From positions 161,796 to 225,795 of the forward strand of contig JAACJK010000232.1 of assembly GCA_013368325.1 (NCBI GenBank): a stretch of 64,000 bases of DNA, given 5' to 3'. Source of the stretch: Ephemerocybe angulata. Lineage: Eukaryota > Basidiomycota > Agaricomycetes > Agaricales > Psathyrellaceae. Position numbers and translations under genes: made by a program. Below, in pieces: positions 12,906 through 23,799 of this stretch. The notes under the pieces are model-generated. The model searched no databases. It saw nothing but the letters and a program-made list of their open reading frames with translations, and was not told the origin of the DNA. The stretch's first letter is position 1, and each line of letters starts with the position of its first letter.

Positions 12906-13853
12906 ATGCAGGCAAACGTGGAATTTGACAGACGTCCTGGCATTCAAAGGATCGACCAAGGCAGCCTCCTCCGCATCCTCCAGCTATCCACATCCCTTCA
13001 ACAATATACTCGCAATGAAGATATCCAGGACGAGCTACCACGAGGCTATCTTGGTCTGGTGTCGAGGTCACTCGACCGGTTCATCGTCAACGAACCATCG
13101 CTGTGGACCACGTTCCTTATCCGTCCCGACAGCCCAGTCGAGACTTATACAGTGGAAGGTGACCCAACATCGCACTTTCTGACCAGGTCTGGCGATCTCC
13201 CCCTTTCTATATATCTCCTTCCTGGGACGTTAGGGGATGGGGCCGATAGGAGGATGAAGCGGGAGGCTGCAGCAGCGCGCTTATTGGGGGAGATAATCAC
13301 AAAGGAGGGCGCCAGGATCAAGACGCTCGTCGTCAGCACACGCTGGAGATCTTCTCTTATGCGCATCGGGAACTTACTGGACCCCAAATCCCTTCCTGCA
13401 GTAGAGCGGCTGGTTATCGAGTCCTCTATAGACGACGTCGGGGCTCCTGATGTTGGTCTGGCTATCCATCTCGACGATCCCTCAAGTCTCACATCACTCT
13501 CGATCGACGCCGTTAACCTCTTCGCCTTCCTCGCGTCGACTCACAATCCTCACGATGTTCTCGCTCTTATCACTTCACTCACAGTCACCAACATGCACCC
13601 CGGCACATATGGCTTTCCCGAGGATGGCCTGTCAAGCATCATCGAGCTCATCGACTCGCTCCTGTACCTTCAGTCCCTGACTTTCGACGACTTTCAAATG
13701 CTCGAGTACCACTTGGAGATATTCGGCATCGTTCATCGTCAACCCAGGACCCCAACCCAGCTATACAACCTGACGTTGAGGAACACGAGTGGTTCAGCGC
13801 GTACCTTCCTTCGACGTCACATCTCTCCTACCATCCTTGTCATTGAACAGTGA
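12906..13853 (+). CDS. F-box/LRR-like protein (intronless)
   Basis: A single open frame from ATG 12906 to the stop at 13851-13853 encodes about 315 residues. Near residue 60 it reads VSRSLDRFIVNEPSLWTTFLI, followed by SHFLTRSGDLPLSIYLL. This is the hallmark order of the large Agaricomycete F-box-like family, with the end of the F-box helix bundle followed by an LS.FL.RS...PLS.. strand. The rest consists of leucine-rich segments (LPAVERLVIESS, SLTSLSIDAVNLF, YLQSLTFDDF). Such proteins usually serve as substrate receptors of SCF ubiquitin ligases. The first 50 residues do not show a convincing F-box LP-x-E-[IL]-L core, so the N-terminus is probably truncated or frameshifted. Length is short for the family, which is often 400-600 residues. 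Confidence 0.6.
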   Translation: MQANVEFDRRPGIQRIDQGSLLRILQLSTSLQQYTRNEDIQDELPRGYLGLVSRSLDRFIVNEPSLWTTFLIRPDSPVETYTVEGDPTSHFLTRSGDLPLSIYLLPGTLGDGADRRMKREAAAARLLGEIITKEGARIKTLVVSTRWRSSLMRIGNLLDPKSLPAVERLVIESSIDDVGAPDVGLAIHLDDPSSLTSLSIDAVNLFAFLASTHNPHDVLALITSLTVTNMHPGTYGFPEDGLSSIIELIDSLLYLQSLTFDDFQMLEYHLEIFGIVHRQPRTPTQLYNLTLRNTSGSARTFLRRHISPTILVIEQ

Positions 13854-14297
13854 TGTTGTGGGTCGGCATCCTTGGCTCAACCACACATATACACAATGTC
13901 CGTAGCTATGATACACACACCATTACTGTCATTCCTTCCTTTTCATTTAACCCACATACCTATGTTCTCTGGACCTCCAGTCAATCTTCGGCCTACTCAT
14001 AGACGTTTAGTATTCAGGTTTTCTAATCCACGGGCGTTTACTATTTACCTCTCGTAACTTGTCATCATACTACTCTGTTAACCCCAACTCTGCTGGATAT
14101 CCATGCCCTGCGATAACATCGGGGCACCTATTTATAATAAATTCCCTTTGCTACGTAGACAAGGTATGATCTCGCACCATTGTTCCTACAGAGCTAGGCG
14201 CCTTCCTTTCACGCTTGTGATCGACGACCCGTCTTTCACGATCCTCTCTGCCAACCAGAGCGAACGACCCCACTGCGGCTCCCCCAAGATAAGATAA
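13854..14297. other. Intergenic, nothing seen
   Basis: AT-richer spacer between the F-box-like gene and the next fragment. It has only short frames and no obvious repeat or promoter element. Confidence 0.4.
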
Positions 14298-14708
14298 GAT
14301 CCGCGCACGACGCCGCGAAAGGAACGACGAGAGAGCAGAGCACCACGCCCTTTAGCGAATACGAGCTCCATCTTCCACCCCGACCCCGATGCAGCACCGC
14401 TCTCGCCTTCCGCCATCGCCGAGCTTTCGCACTTCGCACCGCCTACGCTCCAGACCGAGCTTGAAACGCTCCCGACGAGCTCGAAGAAGTCGAAGTCCAA
14501 ACCGAAGAAGCCATCGTCGTCCTCGTCCAGAGATACCCGCGACAAGCTCGGGCGCGAACTACTGCACCTCGAGAGGCTGAGGCTGAAGCAGCAGGGCATA
14601 CTGCCCGAGTATGCGGGGGGCGACGAGTTCGAGGGGTTTCAGGGTAGCGGGAGCAAGGCCCCCACCTGCTGCACTCGGACGTGTGCGGTCAGCGAGCGCG
14701 AACGATGA
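14298..14708 (+). pseudogene. 3' fragment of an unknown Ser/Lys-rich protein
   Basis: An open frame of 136 residues directly follows a stop at 14295-14297 and has no start of its own. It reads like a genuine C-terminal region: an acidic-proline segment (FHPDPDAAPLSP), two short helices (AIAELSHF, TLQTELETLP), a Lys/Ser linker (KKSKSKPKKPSSSS), a charged helix (RDKLGRELLHLERLRLKQQG) and a Gly/Glu end. The antisense frame is also open over this GC-rich stretch but is less protein-like. No family is recognised. It is either a truncated gene or a last exon whose acceptor I cannot place. Confidence 0.4.
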
Positions 14709-15858
14709 GTAACCGCGAAGAACTAGCTCGAGGAAAATGGGATACAGTAGATTGGACGATACCCCCAGCCAGACTGCGAGCCTCCAGCGTAGGCAGCGGA
14801 CATCGTCGTACGCAGGACCGGCGAAGCCTCACGAAAGGCATAGCGCTACCAGGGAACTTGATGAACGCCCCCCACGAGAGGGCACGTGAAATGCTTTGGA
14901 GTCAACAGTCTAAAGAGCGAAGACTAACAATGATTCAATAAACTGGGGAGGGCATCGCGATACGCCACGTATGGTGCATCGAATCTGAAAAGAGAGAACG
15001 CACGCGCGACGCCTCGTTGCGACCCTTCAAGGGTGGGAGGGCATTATCGGGAGTGAGGAGAAGTCGATGAGGAGGAGTAGCACCCGGCACCCGAGGAGAG
15101 AGATTCTTGAGTCCTAACCACAGAGAGTCGTGAACGGGAGGAGGAGGAGAGGAACGACGACTCACCTGAACAGATAACCGCACAGCACAATCACAAAGCC
15201 CGACAGCACAACAGCACGTACATTAGACCACAGTTGCTCCCGTCACGATTGCTCTCCTATGATCATCGTAGACGCAGTGAAACCGTCGACAACAGTGAGG
15301 GATATCCAGCTTGCGGGGAGCGTGGCGGTTCGGTCTGGGGATACGAGTGTGCTGAGAGGCAGATCCAGTAGGAGTGATGGGGAAATCATGGGTTTCTCGT
15401 ACCTTGTGTCGAGCCACTTATGCTTTCGCAGTCATCGTTCGTCGTCGTGCACATGGTGGGCGGAGAAAAGGAACAGCGAACTAATCTGGGATCAACACTG
15501 ATCCGGCTGGGATCACGGCGAATTCCGAGTCCCCGCATCGCTCCCGCAAACAGTTGGGCACACCCTGAGCGGCATGCGATGTGTCGTACAGTATAGTCGG
15601 AAAAGGACCGGCGATGTGCCGCTTCGCTTTCAAGGCGTACCTCTTCGAGGCACGCGTGGACAGTAGAGAGTACCAAAGTGGTCATTACAGGGGCTTGCAT
15701 GGGAAGGTGCTTATCTGAGGCAGAACGCAGGGTACTAGTCCACTAGAGCAACAACCATCACAGTATCACACGTAGTATCCTACTTGGGCACAGATGCCCA
15801 ATGAAACTAAGGAATCCTTGCCTCGCCCACTTATCGGTCTCGTACCTCCGTGAGAGGT
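14709..15858. other. No supportable gene
   Basis: Short conflicting frames only; no splice chain, promoter or repeat that I can defend. Confidence 0.4.
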
Positions 15859-16300
15859 TTACCGGTGACTATTTACATGGGCGGAATACTATAATAACGG
15901 TTCCTCAGTTCCCGAATGCACCGAAGGTAATTCGCGTCTCTCACCTCATTGTTCCCCGCCTTTGTTCGTGGGAATGTCTTGTGGCAGCGGTTGCACTCAA
16001 ATGGGGGGTTTGGGTCTAGGGGGCTAGATCTCGCCTCCAGCCGGTCTGCGACTTCGGCGAGGAGATCACGAGTGGCAATATCGGCGAGGATTTCTCGGCG
16101 GTCGAGGCTCCTCGTTGATGTAGTGAGCTCGTCTAGATTGTCCCTGGCTGCAAATGTATACTGAGGGTGTGGATAAATAAGATGTGAGCATTTGTTGTGA
16201 CTTTGTACGCCAGTGGTGCACCTACGTCGTCGTGATACGCATTCGCGAGGGAGGCGAGAGCCCCCAGAGCTGTGAGTAGGTTGATGAAGGAGACACGCAT
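15859..16300 (-). CDS. STR-heptad small secreted protein, copy A
   Basis: Three exons: 16226-16300, 15945-16160 and 15859-15888, with GTAGGT..CAG and GTGAGA..TAG introns of 65 and 56 bases. The product is 106 residues. A signal peptide (MRVSFINLLTALGALASLANA) precedes an ARDNLDELTTSTR segment. The repeats RREILADIATRDLL and AEVADRLEAR follow, then the tail FECNRCHKTFPR..YSAHVNSHR. The tail has a C2H2-like layout: C-x2-C, then H-x3-H 16 residues later. If intron 2 were retained, the frame would instead end at 15873. Copies B, C and D share the heptads and the CxxC, so this is a real paralogous family. It is presumably exported; the zinc-finger-like tail in a secreted protein is odd. No known function. 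Confidence 0.65.
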
Positions 16301-16382
16301 GGTTTGGCCTTCAAGTAAAGGAGGGCGTTAATGAAACAAATGAGCGAATAATAGATGATAATTCGGCGTACGCAGTAGACTA

Positions 16383-16392
16383 CCTTATATAC
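16383..16392 (-). promoter_or_regulatory. TATA box of copy A
   Basis: On the minus strand this reads GTATATAAGG, about 85 bases upstream of ATG 16300, a suitable position for the promoter of copy A. Confidence 0.6.
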
Positions 16393-16449
16393 AAGTGGTC
16401 TAGGTACGAGGTAGAACAAACCCGAATCACGGGGTGGGACTCGCTCAAT

Positions 16450-16940
16450 CTACAACCCCGAAATACCTTCCCGCAGAAAGGATATCACCGTTCATGGGGA
16501 CACATTCAAGATGCCATGTCGACCAAGGTCTCAAATTACCTCAGTTTCAGCTCGGCATCCATATGTAAAAACACATATGACATGCATAACAACGCGTTTC
16601 GACGTACTTATCTCGGTAAATACAGGCCGGCCTGGCGTGTAAATACGAGTTGTCGAAAAGCATTCCAACGCCGCTCGGGCCGCTCTTTATTGGCCTATCG
16701 CCCTCCAGTTGACACCTACGGCCGGCCACGTCGAACACTTCAACACATCCAGAGCCAGTCTGCACTGTCCGGACCGCATTCCAGTGGCGTTGAAAGAAAA
16801 TCACCGTTGAAACGGCCGGACAGAAATTTATGACATAGTTTCTCCAGTGCCCGGTGCATCCCTCACATCGTACATCTCATCCACCCACCTGTTGTCTCCC
16901 CCATGACTCCGGTGTCTGATAAGGCAGAGACAATTCCAAC
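16450..16940. repeat. Diverged duplicate of the 29.6-29.9 kb region
   Basis: From about 16453 (CCCGAAATACCTTCCCGCAG) to 16583, and again from about 16837 (TTTCTCCAGTGCCCGGTGCA) to 16920, the sequence matches 29646-29780 and 29807-29897 with scattered substitutions. The corresponding 29-kb segment is the divergent promoter region between copy D and the secreted repeat precursor. Confidence 0.75.
16584..16828. mobile_element. Possible 245-bp insertion with 8-bp duplication
   Basis: TATGACAT occurs at 16576-16583 and 16829-16836 and brackets a 245-bp block that is absent from the paralogous segment at 29.65-29.93 kb. An 8-bp target duplication is typical of hAT elements, but I see no convincing terminal inverted repeats, and the paralogue carries a few extra bases at the same point. 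The block has GGCCGGCC palindromes near both ends. Confidence 0.35.
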
Positions 16941-17866
16941 GGATCATCTCTCTACCGAAGCTTCGTACTTATCCAGACACCATAAGTAAACCAACCCTCC
17001 CACTCATTCCATGATTCGCTAAGCGATGAGAATAGGGGATACTATCGGCATGGCGAGATGAATCCCATCAACAGGGACACGTGGATATAGATGAATACGA
17101 ACATATCCTTGGCGAGTGAATACCAGAAGAGCAACAACCTGCCGGAGATCATGGATCATCGAGTGAGCTGAATGACTAGGCGCTCAAAGGCGCCTATCCA
17201 GGTTTGTGAAAGTCCCGTATTAGCACGCGCCTACACACACACACACGACTTATCGTGGATCGGAGGATAAGGTCAGAAACATAGCGCCATGAGCTTGTTG
17301 ACGACTCCGCACTGTTCCTATCGCCGAGCTGGCTGAGAGCATTCGTGGGTTGAGGTCTTCAAGCTTCTTTCGCACCGCGGTTTTTTCCCCGCGCCGTTAT
17401 TTCGGACAGGATGATTCGACCCTGGGGATGGTCACTGTGGTTCTATACAGCAAACAGCTCTTTACGTGATACACGCACTTTCCCCAATCCTTGTTATACG
17501 TCTTCCAACGGTACTATGCATGTACCGGTCGTTTGATGTTTCGCCCAGCTTCTCAGGGTCTCATCCGTTTAGCCTTAAGTTCGTTCGGGCGACCGGTCGG
17601 TCGCTTGGATCAGCGAACATGCGGACGATTGATACTTTGTTCAGCATCCATTCGGCTCTTTTCAGTTTTTTGATTCACTTTGAATGGGGTGTGTACGCGC
17701 GTGGTTGGTTCAACTCATGTGTTTGGCGTATACCTCTTTTTGATATCCAGAAGTCTGTTTGCGTGTTTGTCTACGGTGTTGGGCTGCGGGTAGAACTTGT
17801 TGTCTGGGTAACAATCCCACTGAGCTGTGCTTTGGGTTCTTTCCCCGTGTTAGCATCCAACTTTCG
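16941..17866. other. No supportable gene
   Basis: A short CA microsatellite lies at 17228-17242. The segment at about 17540-17740 shows patchy similarity to 20550-20760. The open frames show no motif. Confidence 0.35.
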
Positions 17867-18412
17867 CTAGCCAGACTTTTGTGGATCGGTGAGTGCTGCA
17901 TCCGAGGCTATCAGCATGGGGTGGGCGTTTCGCGGTTGTGTCAACTTCTCTTTCATGAGCATTTCAAAGATAACTATGGCGCTGTTATTGACGTCTGCCT
18001 CCTTGGCGACGTATAATAGAGAGTTTGGGTGATCAATCAATATGTTGGTGTATATCCAATCTTCGAACGTGTCGATCGTGGAGTTGTGCTTGGGATCCAT
18101 GGTGGTGAAGACTGCTGGTGTGGTGGGTCTGAGTGGTGTTGTTTTTCGTCTAAGCTGGATACTCATAGCGAGTTTTATACCACCTCGCTTGTGGGTTCAA
18201 ATACCTTGGTGGGCACAACTGCTGCGTGCGCCCGGCTCCGTAATGGCTACATGTTGGCGTATACTGGGTAGGACGGGGCGCCACAGATGCCGCCAAAACT
18301 TGACGAGCTTGGGAGCTATTGCGACGAAGCCTGGACACCAAAGGAAGTTGTGAACAATTCCACTACGACTGAGCTGTTCGGTGTCGTTGCGGTTTGGGAT
18401 GACACTCATGTG
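17867..18412 (-). CDS. Hypothetical two-part reading frame
   Basis: Two consecutive minus-strand frames have a protein-like composition. One runs 18409 to 18197 and starts MSVIPNRNDTEQLS, with CPGFVAIAPKLVKFWRH. The other runs about 18166 to 17867 and contains MDPKHNSTIDTFEDWIYTN and AIVIFEMLMKEKL. They are in different frames and would need an intron or frameshift near 18.17-18.2 kb, where I find no clean splice pair. The family is not recognised. The opposite strand is also open, so this could be spurious. Confidence 0.25.
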
Positions 18413-18677
18413 CTGAAGGCTTTAAGAATATAGTCGGAGAGCGGCCTCCCGATTCAAACATGACTGGCGCATATCTACTGCAGTATACTGAGAGAGATAG
18501 TATGTGCCTGAGCCTACAACCAGAATGCAACAACCCTCGCATGGATCATTGTGGCAGCCTAGGACGTCTAATCGCAGACCGGGGGACTGGCGGGCGGTGA
18601 GCGGTCTGAAATTTCATCCAGGTGAAGTAGCAAAGTCTCTCTCGCTGAGCCAATATGTAAGGAGTGCCCGCCTTTGA
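18413..18677. other. Spacer, nothing seen
   Basis: Spacer before the next fragment; no recognisable feature. Confidence 0.4.
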
Positions 18678-19136
18678 ACGGGCTCGGCGGCGCGCCACGC
18701 TCCCCTAACCCCACGCGGCGCTTATGATGCGTCGAACAGGGGAATCCATTCCCACACATCCTTCCTTCCACACCACGATCGTCGCCGCGACGATGGCGGT
18801 GGGCTCGCCCTTGTCCTCCAAATCACCATCGAGTCGCCCCGCCCCACCCCGCGCGACATCTACTCGCACTTTCCCTCAACACAAGGACTCACAGACGACG
18901 ATGTCCTCTCACAATTCACCCTGCATGGAAACGGCGTTGCTAGAGCACCCTGCGAGCTCCTCGAGCGCGTTCGCGGGGCATATGGGGGCGCGGTGGTTAT
19001 TGTGTGCGACGCGCTCATTACGGTGGTTGACACGGTGCCGCGTGTGGCTGGATATGGTGTGGGCCGGCTGATGCAGCCTCTTTGGATGGATTCCCAGTGC
19101 GCCGTTATATCTCTATTGTTTCGAGTTTTAGACTGA
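18678..19136 (+). pseudogene. Unknown gene fragment with hydrophobic core
   Basis: The frame is open from a stop at 18675-18677 to TGA at 19134-19136. It becomes convincingly protein-like from about 18792: GLALVLQITIESPRP, RDIYSHFPSTQGLTDDDVL, QFTLHGNGVARAPCELLERV, YGGAVVIVCDALITVVDTV and GYGVGRLMQPLW. It mixes acidic loops with buried beta-like strands, as in a globular domain. No start codon or upstream exon was located, so this is a fragment or terminal exon. I do not recognise the family. Confidence 0.4.
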
Positions 19137-20889
19137 CGGACGATGGCTAGCGTTCTGTAGGATCATCGACCTGCTCTAGGTGCTACCGTAATACATCTAG
19201 CTCCTACTAGGCCAAAACTTCTTCGTCCTCTCCCCCTCCTCTATCCTGCGCATGTTCTGTGTCTTCTTCCCCTTCTGATATCACCACACCATCGTCCATC
19301 GTCCTGTGCGTCCCTCTCCCCGTTCTTGTACTCGAAGTCTCAAACCTGGCAACCGCGCAGCACCATTGAGGCGATGTAGCTCTCTGCCCCCAGGCCATAG
19401 CATGCCCTCCTCCACATCGGGTTCCATGTCGTCACGATATTGACGGTCAGCGCTCGTCCCATATTCCTCGTACCGCTGCTGATCTTCCTGCGTCCCTACT
19501 TCACAGATACCTCTCCGAGCGCATACCAACCTCGCTTCGTTTCATTTTCGCATCGATCTTCCTTTCCACAACGCCCTCCTATCCCCGTTCTCCTTTCCAC
19601 AACGCCCTCCCATCCCCGTTCTCCTCTCCCTCTCCCCGCCCTCGTCTACCTGTGAAGCTCCTTCCGTACTAGCCGCTTTCTCTCAGGGATAACGAGGGTA
19701 GCCTGCGCCGCTCGTTCCTCGGGCGACTCATGACCCTATAGTACCGCTTCCACCACCACTACCCACCTCATACTCGTACCTCGATCGTCCTCGATCGTGC
19801 CCCTGAGTTTTGTGTGTACCGTATACGGATGAGGGAAGATAAGGTGCGTGTTTTCTAGTTTATTTTGGTTGTGATACGGGTGCGAAGCAGCTTTGTGATT
19901 GTTCTTCGACTCCGTTACCTCTCGTTCTTCTTCGCGACTTCTTTCAATGTTCGAGGCTTCTTCTGCCCGACGGGTGGGCTCGTGGGATATGCTTTGGCAT
20001 TCGCCGACTATCCAGCTCCTTTCCTTTCCTTCTTTCTCCGTCCGCCCTTCCTTTCCTTCTTTCTCTGTCCGCCCTTCCTCTCTTCCTGCGAGGCGCGCGC
20101 ACATCTATCGCTCCCATCTACGCACGCCCTTACCTGGGTGCTAAGTATCTTAACATGTTATCGAGCGTCAGTGTCTATTAGACGCCGGCTGCTCATCCCG
20201 TGCCTGCTGTGGTGCCTAAGCAGGGTAGTCGTTCATTGCGGAGAGTACAGTGGATGATGGGTCTGGCGTTCGTTTGGCCTTCTTTCTTTCTTCAGGCCTC
20301 GGAGCGACGGTACATTGGTGATCAATCGAGTATCAGGACTGACCGTTCTCGAATCTCGTATCCTGCCTTCATCTCGTCGGAGGGATGGAGGTGGGTTGAG
20401 TGCTGAATGGGCGGTTTGTCAGTTGGATGAGGGTTTCGGTTTCTCTGCGTGTCGACGCGGGGGTGCGGTCGATCGTCGGGGTTATAGATAACGAAGGCTT
20501 AAGGCTGAAGGTTACATAGCATGTATCGGTCGCTCGCGCCTTTTCTCGGCTCCTCAGCGTCTCCGCCGCTCACCCGTTCATTCGGGTGACTGTCCGGTTG
20601 GCTGGGTGGCCCGTCCGAGGAGACGATCGATACTTTGCTCATAACTCGTTCATTCGGCGCCGTTTTTCTTTCGGCACGTGGTATACCACTGAGACTGCTT
20701 TTTGGCGGTGCGGGTACTGGCGTAGAGCTGTGTGTGTGAAGGGAGAGTGTACGTATCTGTTTGGGCGGACTTCTCTCTTTGCTTTATGGCTTCGTTTATG
20801 TGCGACGGCTCCGCGCGTTGATCTAAATGTAATCTCATTGAAAGGATTAAACAAAACGAAAGAATGTAGATAATGCTATACCAGTGACA
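19137..20889. other. Low-complexity spacer with short tandem repeats
   Basis: A minus-strand frame ending at 19207 has an acidic C-terminus (ISEGEEDTEHAQDRGGGEDEEVLA would need an upstream exon) and might be a last exon. A 33-bp unit is repeated at about 19560-19625 (TTTCCACAACGCCCTCC). A 27-bp pyrimidine-rich unit is repeated at about 20023-20085. The remaining frames are unconvincing. Confidence 0.35.
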
Positions 20890-21362
20890 TTACGGAAACC
20901 AGCCCGTGTACTTCTTCCCGTCCGGCCTTCCATGACCCCCGCTAGTAGAGAGTTTACATCCATATTGAGCATCATGATCCTACACCAAACGAGATAGGCA
21001 TTAAATCATCAAGCCCTGGTGCAAGCGAAAGGGCACTAGAACGCACCTGGCTTGCAACATATTTGTGGCAAAAGGCGCAGTTGTAGGGTTGAAACTTGGG
21101 GGCGCCGCGCCGGTCGAGGCGGTCTGAGAGCGCGTCAAGGAGTTCGCGCGTGCTGATGTCCTCGAGGATGTCGCGGGTGCTTAGTTCGTCGACGTCGCGT
21201 GGGTGGTTCTGTTATGCGGTAGAGAGTTGTGTTCGAGATTCAGTCTGGCGTTGGGTACTGTCTGGAGAGGGGCGGTCGGATTGCGATACGTACGTGGGCG
21301 TCGCCGTGTGCTGCGACAACGGAGAGGAAGGCGAGAGGGAGGGCGAGCACGGTGAGACGCAT
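20890..21362 (-). CDS. STR-heptad small secreted protein, copy B (intact)
   Basis: Three exons fit exactly: 21294-21362 (23 codons), 21047-21208 (54 codons) and 20890-20979 (29 codons plus TAA). All introns are phase 0, with GTACGT..CAG and GTGCGT..TAG borders. The 106-residue product has a signal peptide (MRLTVLALPLAFLSVVAAHG). The heptads DELSTRDILED, ISTRELLDAL and SDRLDRRG follow. The tail PYNCAFCHKYVASQ..YGCK..GGH ends GWFP. Cysteines and histidines lie as C-x2-C-x14-C with a GGH further on, suggesting a metal site or disulphides. It is the cleanest member of the family and the best reference for its gene structure. It would be secreted; the function is unknown. Confidence 0.75.
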
Positions 21363-22771
21363 TTTGGCTGGCTTGGTTGGTTGAAGGGCTTTGAGGGAGT
21401 GTGTAGGAGTGTGGTGATGGGGATAAGATGCCCTCGAGGGTGGAGACGGCCAGCCAAAATTCGGCCAAAATAGACTAGCTTATGTACGCCCGAATCTCGG
21501 GGTGAGACTGGTAGCTCGGGCTGCTCGGCTGAGACCCCCTTGGCGCTCATCCCAAACGCCGGCTAAAAGGACTCGCTTGACCTAAATCGTGCTCTTGCTA
21601 GGCTTTCACGGCCGTACTCCTATACTCCGACCGCAGTGCTCAATTGATGTAATGGAATACAGCATCCATAATTTGACCCGCTCGCATGATAAATGTGGCG
21701 TGATTGACTTGACCTACTAAAGGGTACCTACACGAAGATACTTACGAATGTGCTTTAGAGCGAGTCAGTCGACCCGGGGCTCAGATTGGCATGGCGACAA
21801 TAGTGAATACAGAAAGTGTGGAAAGGCTAGACTCCGCAATTCTTTACAAGGCCTGCGATTATGAATGCAATCTGTTGGTAGATATGACACTCCTCCCTTC
21901 TACTATTATTAAACAATAAGTCGCTATGGATTGTCAGACATAACCGGTTGTTCTGAGTCTCATACCCGTGCACCGGGCCACTTGGTCGCTTGCAGCTGCT
22001 TCCATACGTGGGAGGCTCAACTGTCATCCTCTAGATATTATATCACACTCCGCACCGTACGTATAGGATGGTTTGAGGACGGGTACTCGGGTATTCAATA
22101 CCATGAATCCCGATCCTTAACATTCACTATGGTACGTGTGAGTAACGCAAGCCGCGTTCTTGAGGAGCCGTGAACTCATATCATTCAACTTACCAGTCTG
22201 GCCTCATACATTTTCCTGCCGGGTTCGGCTGTTACCTAAGACGGATCGTGCCCCTACTCGGTAGTTCACGGATATGTACGGGTATGAAGGCCGAACCCCT
22301 TCCGGTCGCCTATGTAGATGAATGAGGATGTGTAAATCTTCGGTTAGATGGGCCGATCCGGAAATCTAATCTGTCTTTGTTCGAGCGGCATCTCTCCAGA
22401 CAATGGTCACGATCCAGAGCCCGAAAAGTCCGGCGGGGGAACAGTCCTCACGAAATGAATAGGGAAAAGAGCCCTGGAATATTTGGTAAGTCTGCAGCGA
22501 CCATGCAGTCGGGACTAGTAATCAGAGGGAAATTTGTAGCAGGCTTAGTGCATAACGATTCTTGACACAAATTCCCAGGTGCGAAGAGTACTAGCCTATG
22601 GAGATAAGCTGCGTATGGACTGTAAATGAGTATATAACAAGGTGCATACAGTCGAAGATACAGCAACCCAAGCTCTCGCATTCCAATTTCCACTCCTACA
22701 TTCAGTCTTCAACAATACCGCCAATGCATTCTCCTACCCTCCATCTTCTCTCTATTGTTGTGTCGCTCGCT
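21363..22771. other. No supportable gene
   Basis: This includes the upstream region of copy B, which has no clear TATA element. Short frames at 21827-22027, 21931-22173 and 22448-22693 carry no motif. Confidence 0.4.
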
Positions 22772-22830
22772 CACATGGGAGTAAGCTTTAGAAAGTACTG
22801 GCAGTACTTTCTAAAGCTTACTCCTATGTG
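22772..22830. repeat. 29-bp palindrome
   Basis: Arms 22772-22800 and 22802-22830 are reverse complements with one mismatch around a single G. It contains AAGCTTTAGAAAGTACTG and its complement. This is the first of two large hairpins just upstream of family copy C. Confidence 0.92.
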
Positions 22831-22892
22831 AGTTTCAGAAATAACCCAAACTCGCAAAGAGACTCTTCTCTAACGCCGTTTCTAGGATGTGT

Positions 22893-22963
22893 GGTACTGA
22901 GCTCGTCGATATAGTCGCGTGCTTCAACTTGAAGCACGCGATTATATCGACGACCTCAGTACC
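22893..22963. repeat. 35-bp palindrome made from copy C coding sequence
   Basis: Arms 22893-22927 and 22929-22963 match with only two mismatches around one C. The right arm is the part of copy C that encodes ARDYIDDLST, so the left arm is an inverted copy of that coding segment. The structure looks like a fold-back duplication that replaced the signal-peptide exon. Confidence 0.92.
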
Positions 22964-23107
22964 CGCACCGACGGGGTCTTGTCCAGCCTCTCCACGCGCG
23001 AGCTCATAACCGAGCTCTCTGAGTGTCTTGATTGCCGCAAGGAGGACCATAGCATCACATATGAGTGTATAGAGTGTCTCGCCGTAGGCAAGGTCGGGCC
23101 CGAGTAA
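22931..23107 (+). pseudogene. STR-heptad family, copy C (5' end lost)
   Basis: The frame 22931-23107 reads EARDYIDDLSTRTDG, VLSSLSTRELITELSE, CLDCRK and then YECIECLAVGK before TAA. It matches exon 2 of copies A, B and D in order and spacing. No signal-peptide exon precedes it; instead the sequence runs into the palindrome at 22893-22963. A GTAAAT donor at 23103 with the acceptor at 23164-23165 would extend the tail to a KPCPMGH motif, giving C-x2-C..C-x3-H as in the other copies, but the frame then runs on unusually far. It is most likely a 5'-truncated relic. Confidence 0.6.
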
Positions 23108-23165
23108 ATCTTCCCGCGGAGGTTACTGAAGCCATCCGAACCCATGCTGGCGACTTGCCCCTACA

Positions 23166-23690
23166 GAATAAAACCCTGCCCGATGGGACATGCGCAGATA
23201 AATTCTGCAAGGAAATCGTTACCGTATCAAAATCCATTTTCCATTATTATTGCAAATAGTCGCACTCTTTTGGTGGTGAAGGAACCACGCCAATCGCATC
23301 TCGCCTCAAGGAGCACCTCCCTGAAGCCTTTATTATTACCAGCTGTCCTGTGGGCTGTGGCCTTCTCCTTGGTGGTATCTCGCTATTTCTCGGTGATATT
23401 TGATGGGAAATATAGGGCGAAGATCAAAACTTCGATTTTGGAAGTTCAATCTTCCTCGATCATGAACGATGGTAGTCTAATTGAAGCTTATTGAAGAGAA
23501 GAGTCTTAATGATTTCCTCCAAAAGGAGGATTCGTTCTCTGCTCATATCTCAAACTATATCGTGTCTCAGATGGACGAAATCCATGATACAATTCTGGGG
23601 CATGAGGATATCCCGGAGCTTCATGATTCTCTTAATCGTCTGTTGTCCTCCCTCAAGGAGGCCTCATCCAAGGGCGAAGCACTAAACTAA
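23166..23690 (+). CDS. Hypothetical frames downstream of copy C
   Basis: Three overlapping plus-strand frames fill this stretch. One ends at 23494, one carries SCPVGCGLLLGGISLFLGDI, a possible membrane segment, and one (23481-23690) carries EEKSLNDFLQKEDSF and DEIHDTILGHEDIPELHDSLNRLLSSL. The last reads like a helical exon. They could be parts of one interrupted gene, since a duplicated ATTGAAG string lies at the frame change near 23480. No family is recognised. Confidence 0.25.
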
Positions 23691-23799
23691 ATATCATGCC
23701 TCCAAACCCAGTCGAGCTCTTGCGTCACTGCTCCAACCCACTCGAGCGCACCGGCGCAGTCAGCCCGACTAAAAGGCGAATGAATACCCTCGAGCATTG

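Noticed and set aside
18140..18230. Possible tRNA: GGTTCAAATACC B-box-like string with a nearby AGCGAG/CTCGCT stem
   Set aside because: The B box has an extra base, the anticodon-like loop has too many bases, and no acceptor stem or A box is found at the right distance.
19865..20257. 130-codon plus frame with hydrophobic runs as a membrane protein
   Set aside because: The hydrophobicity comes from a duplicated TTTCCTTCTTTCTC tract; no splice or start context.
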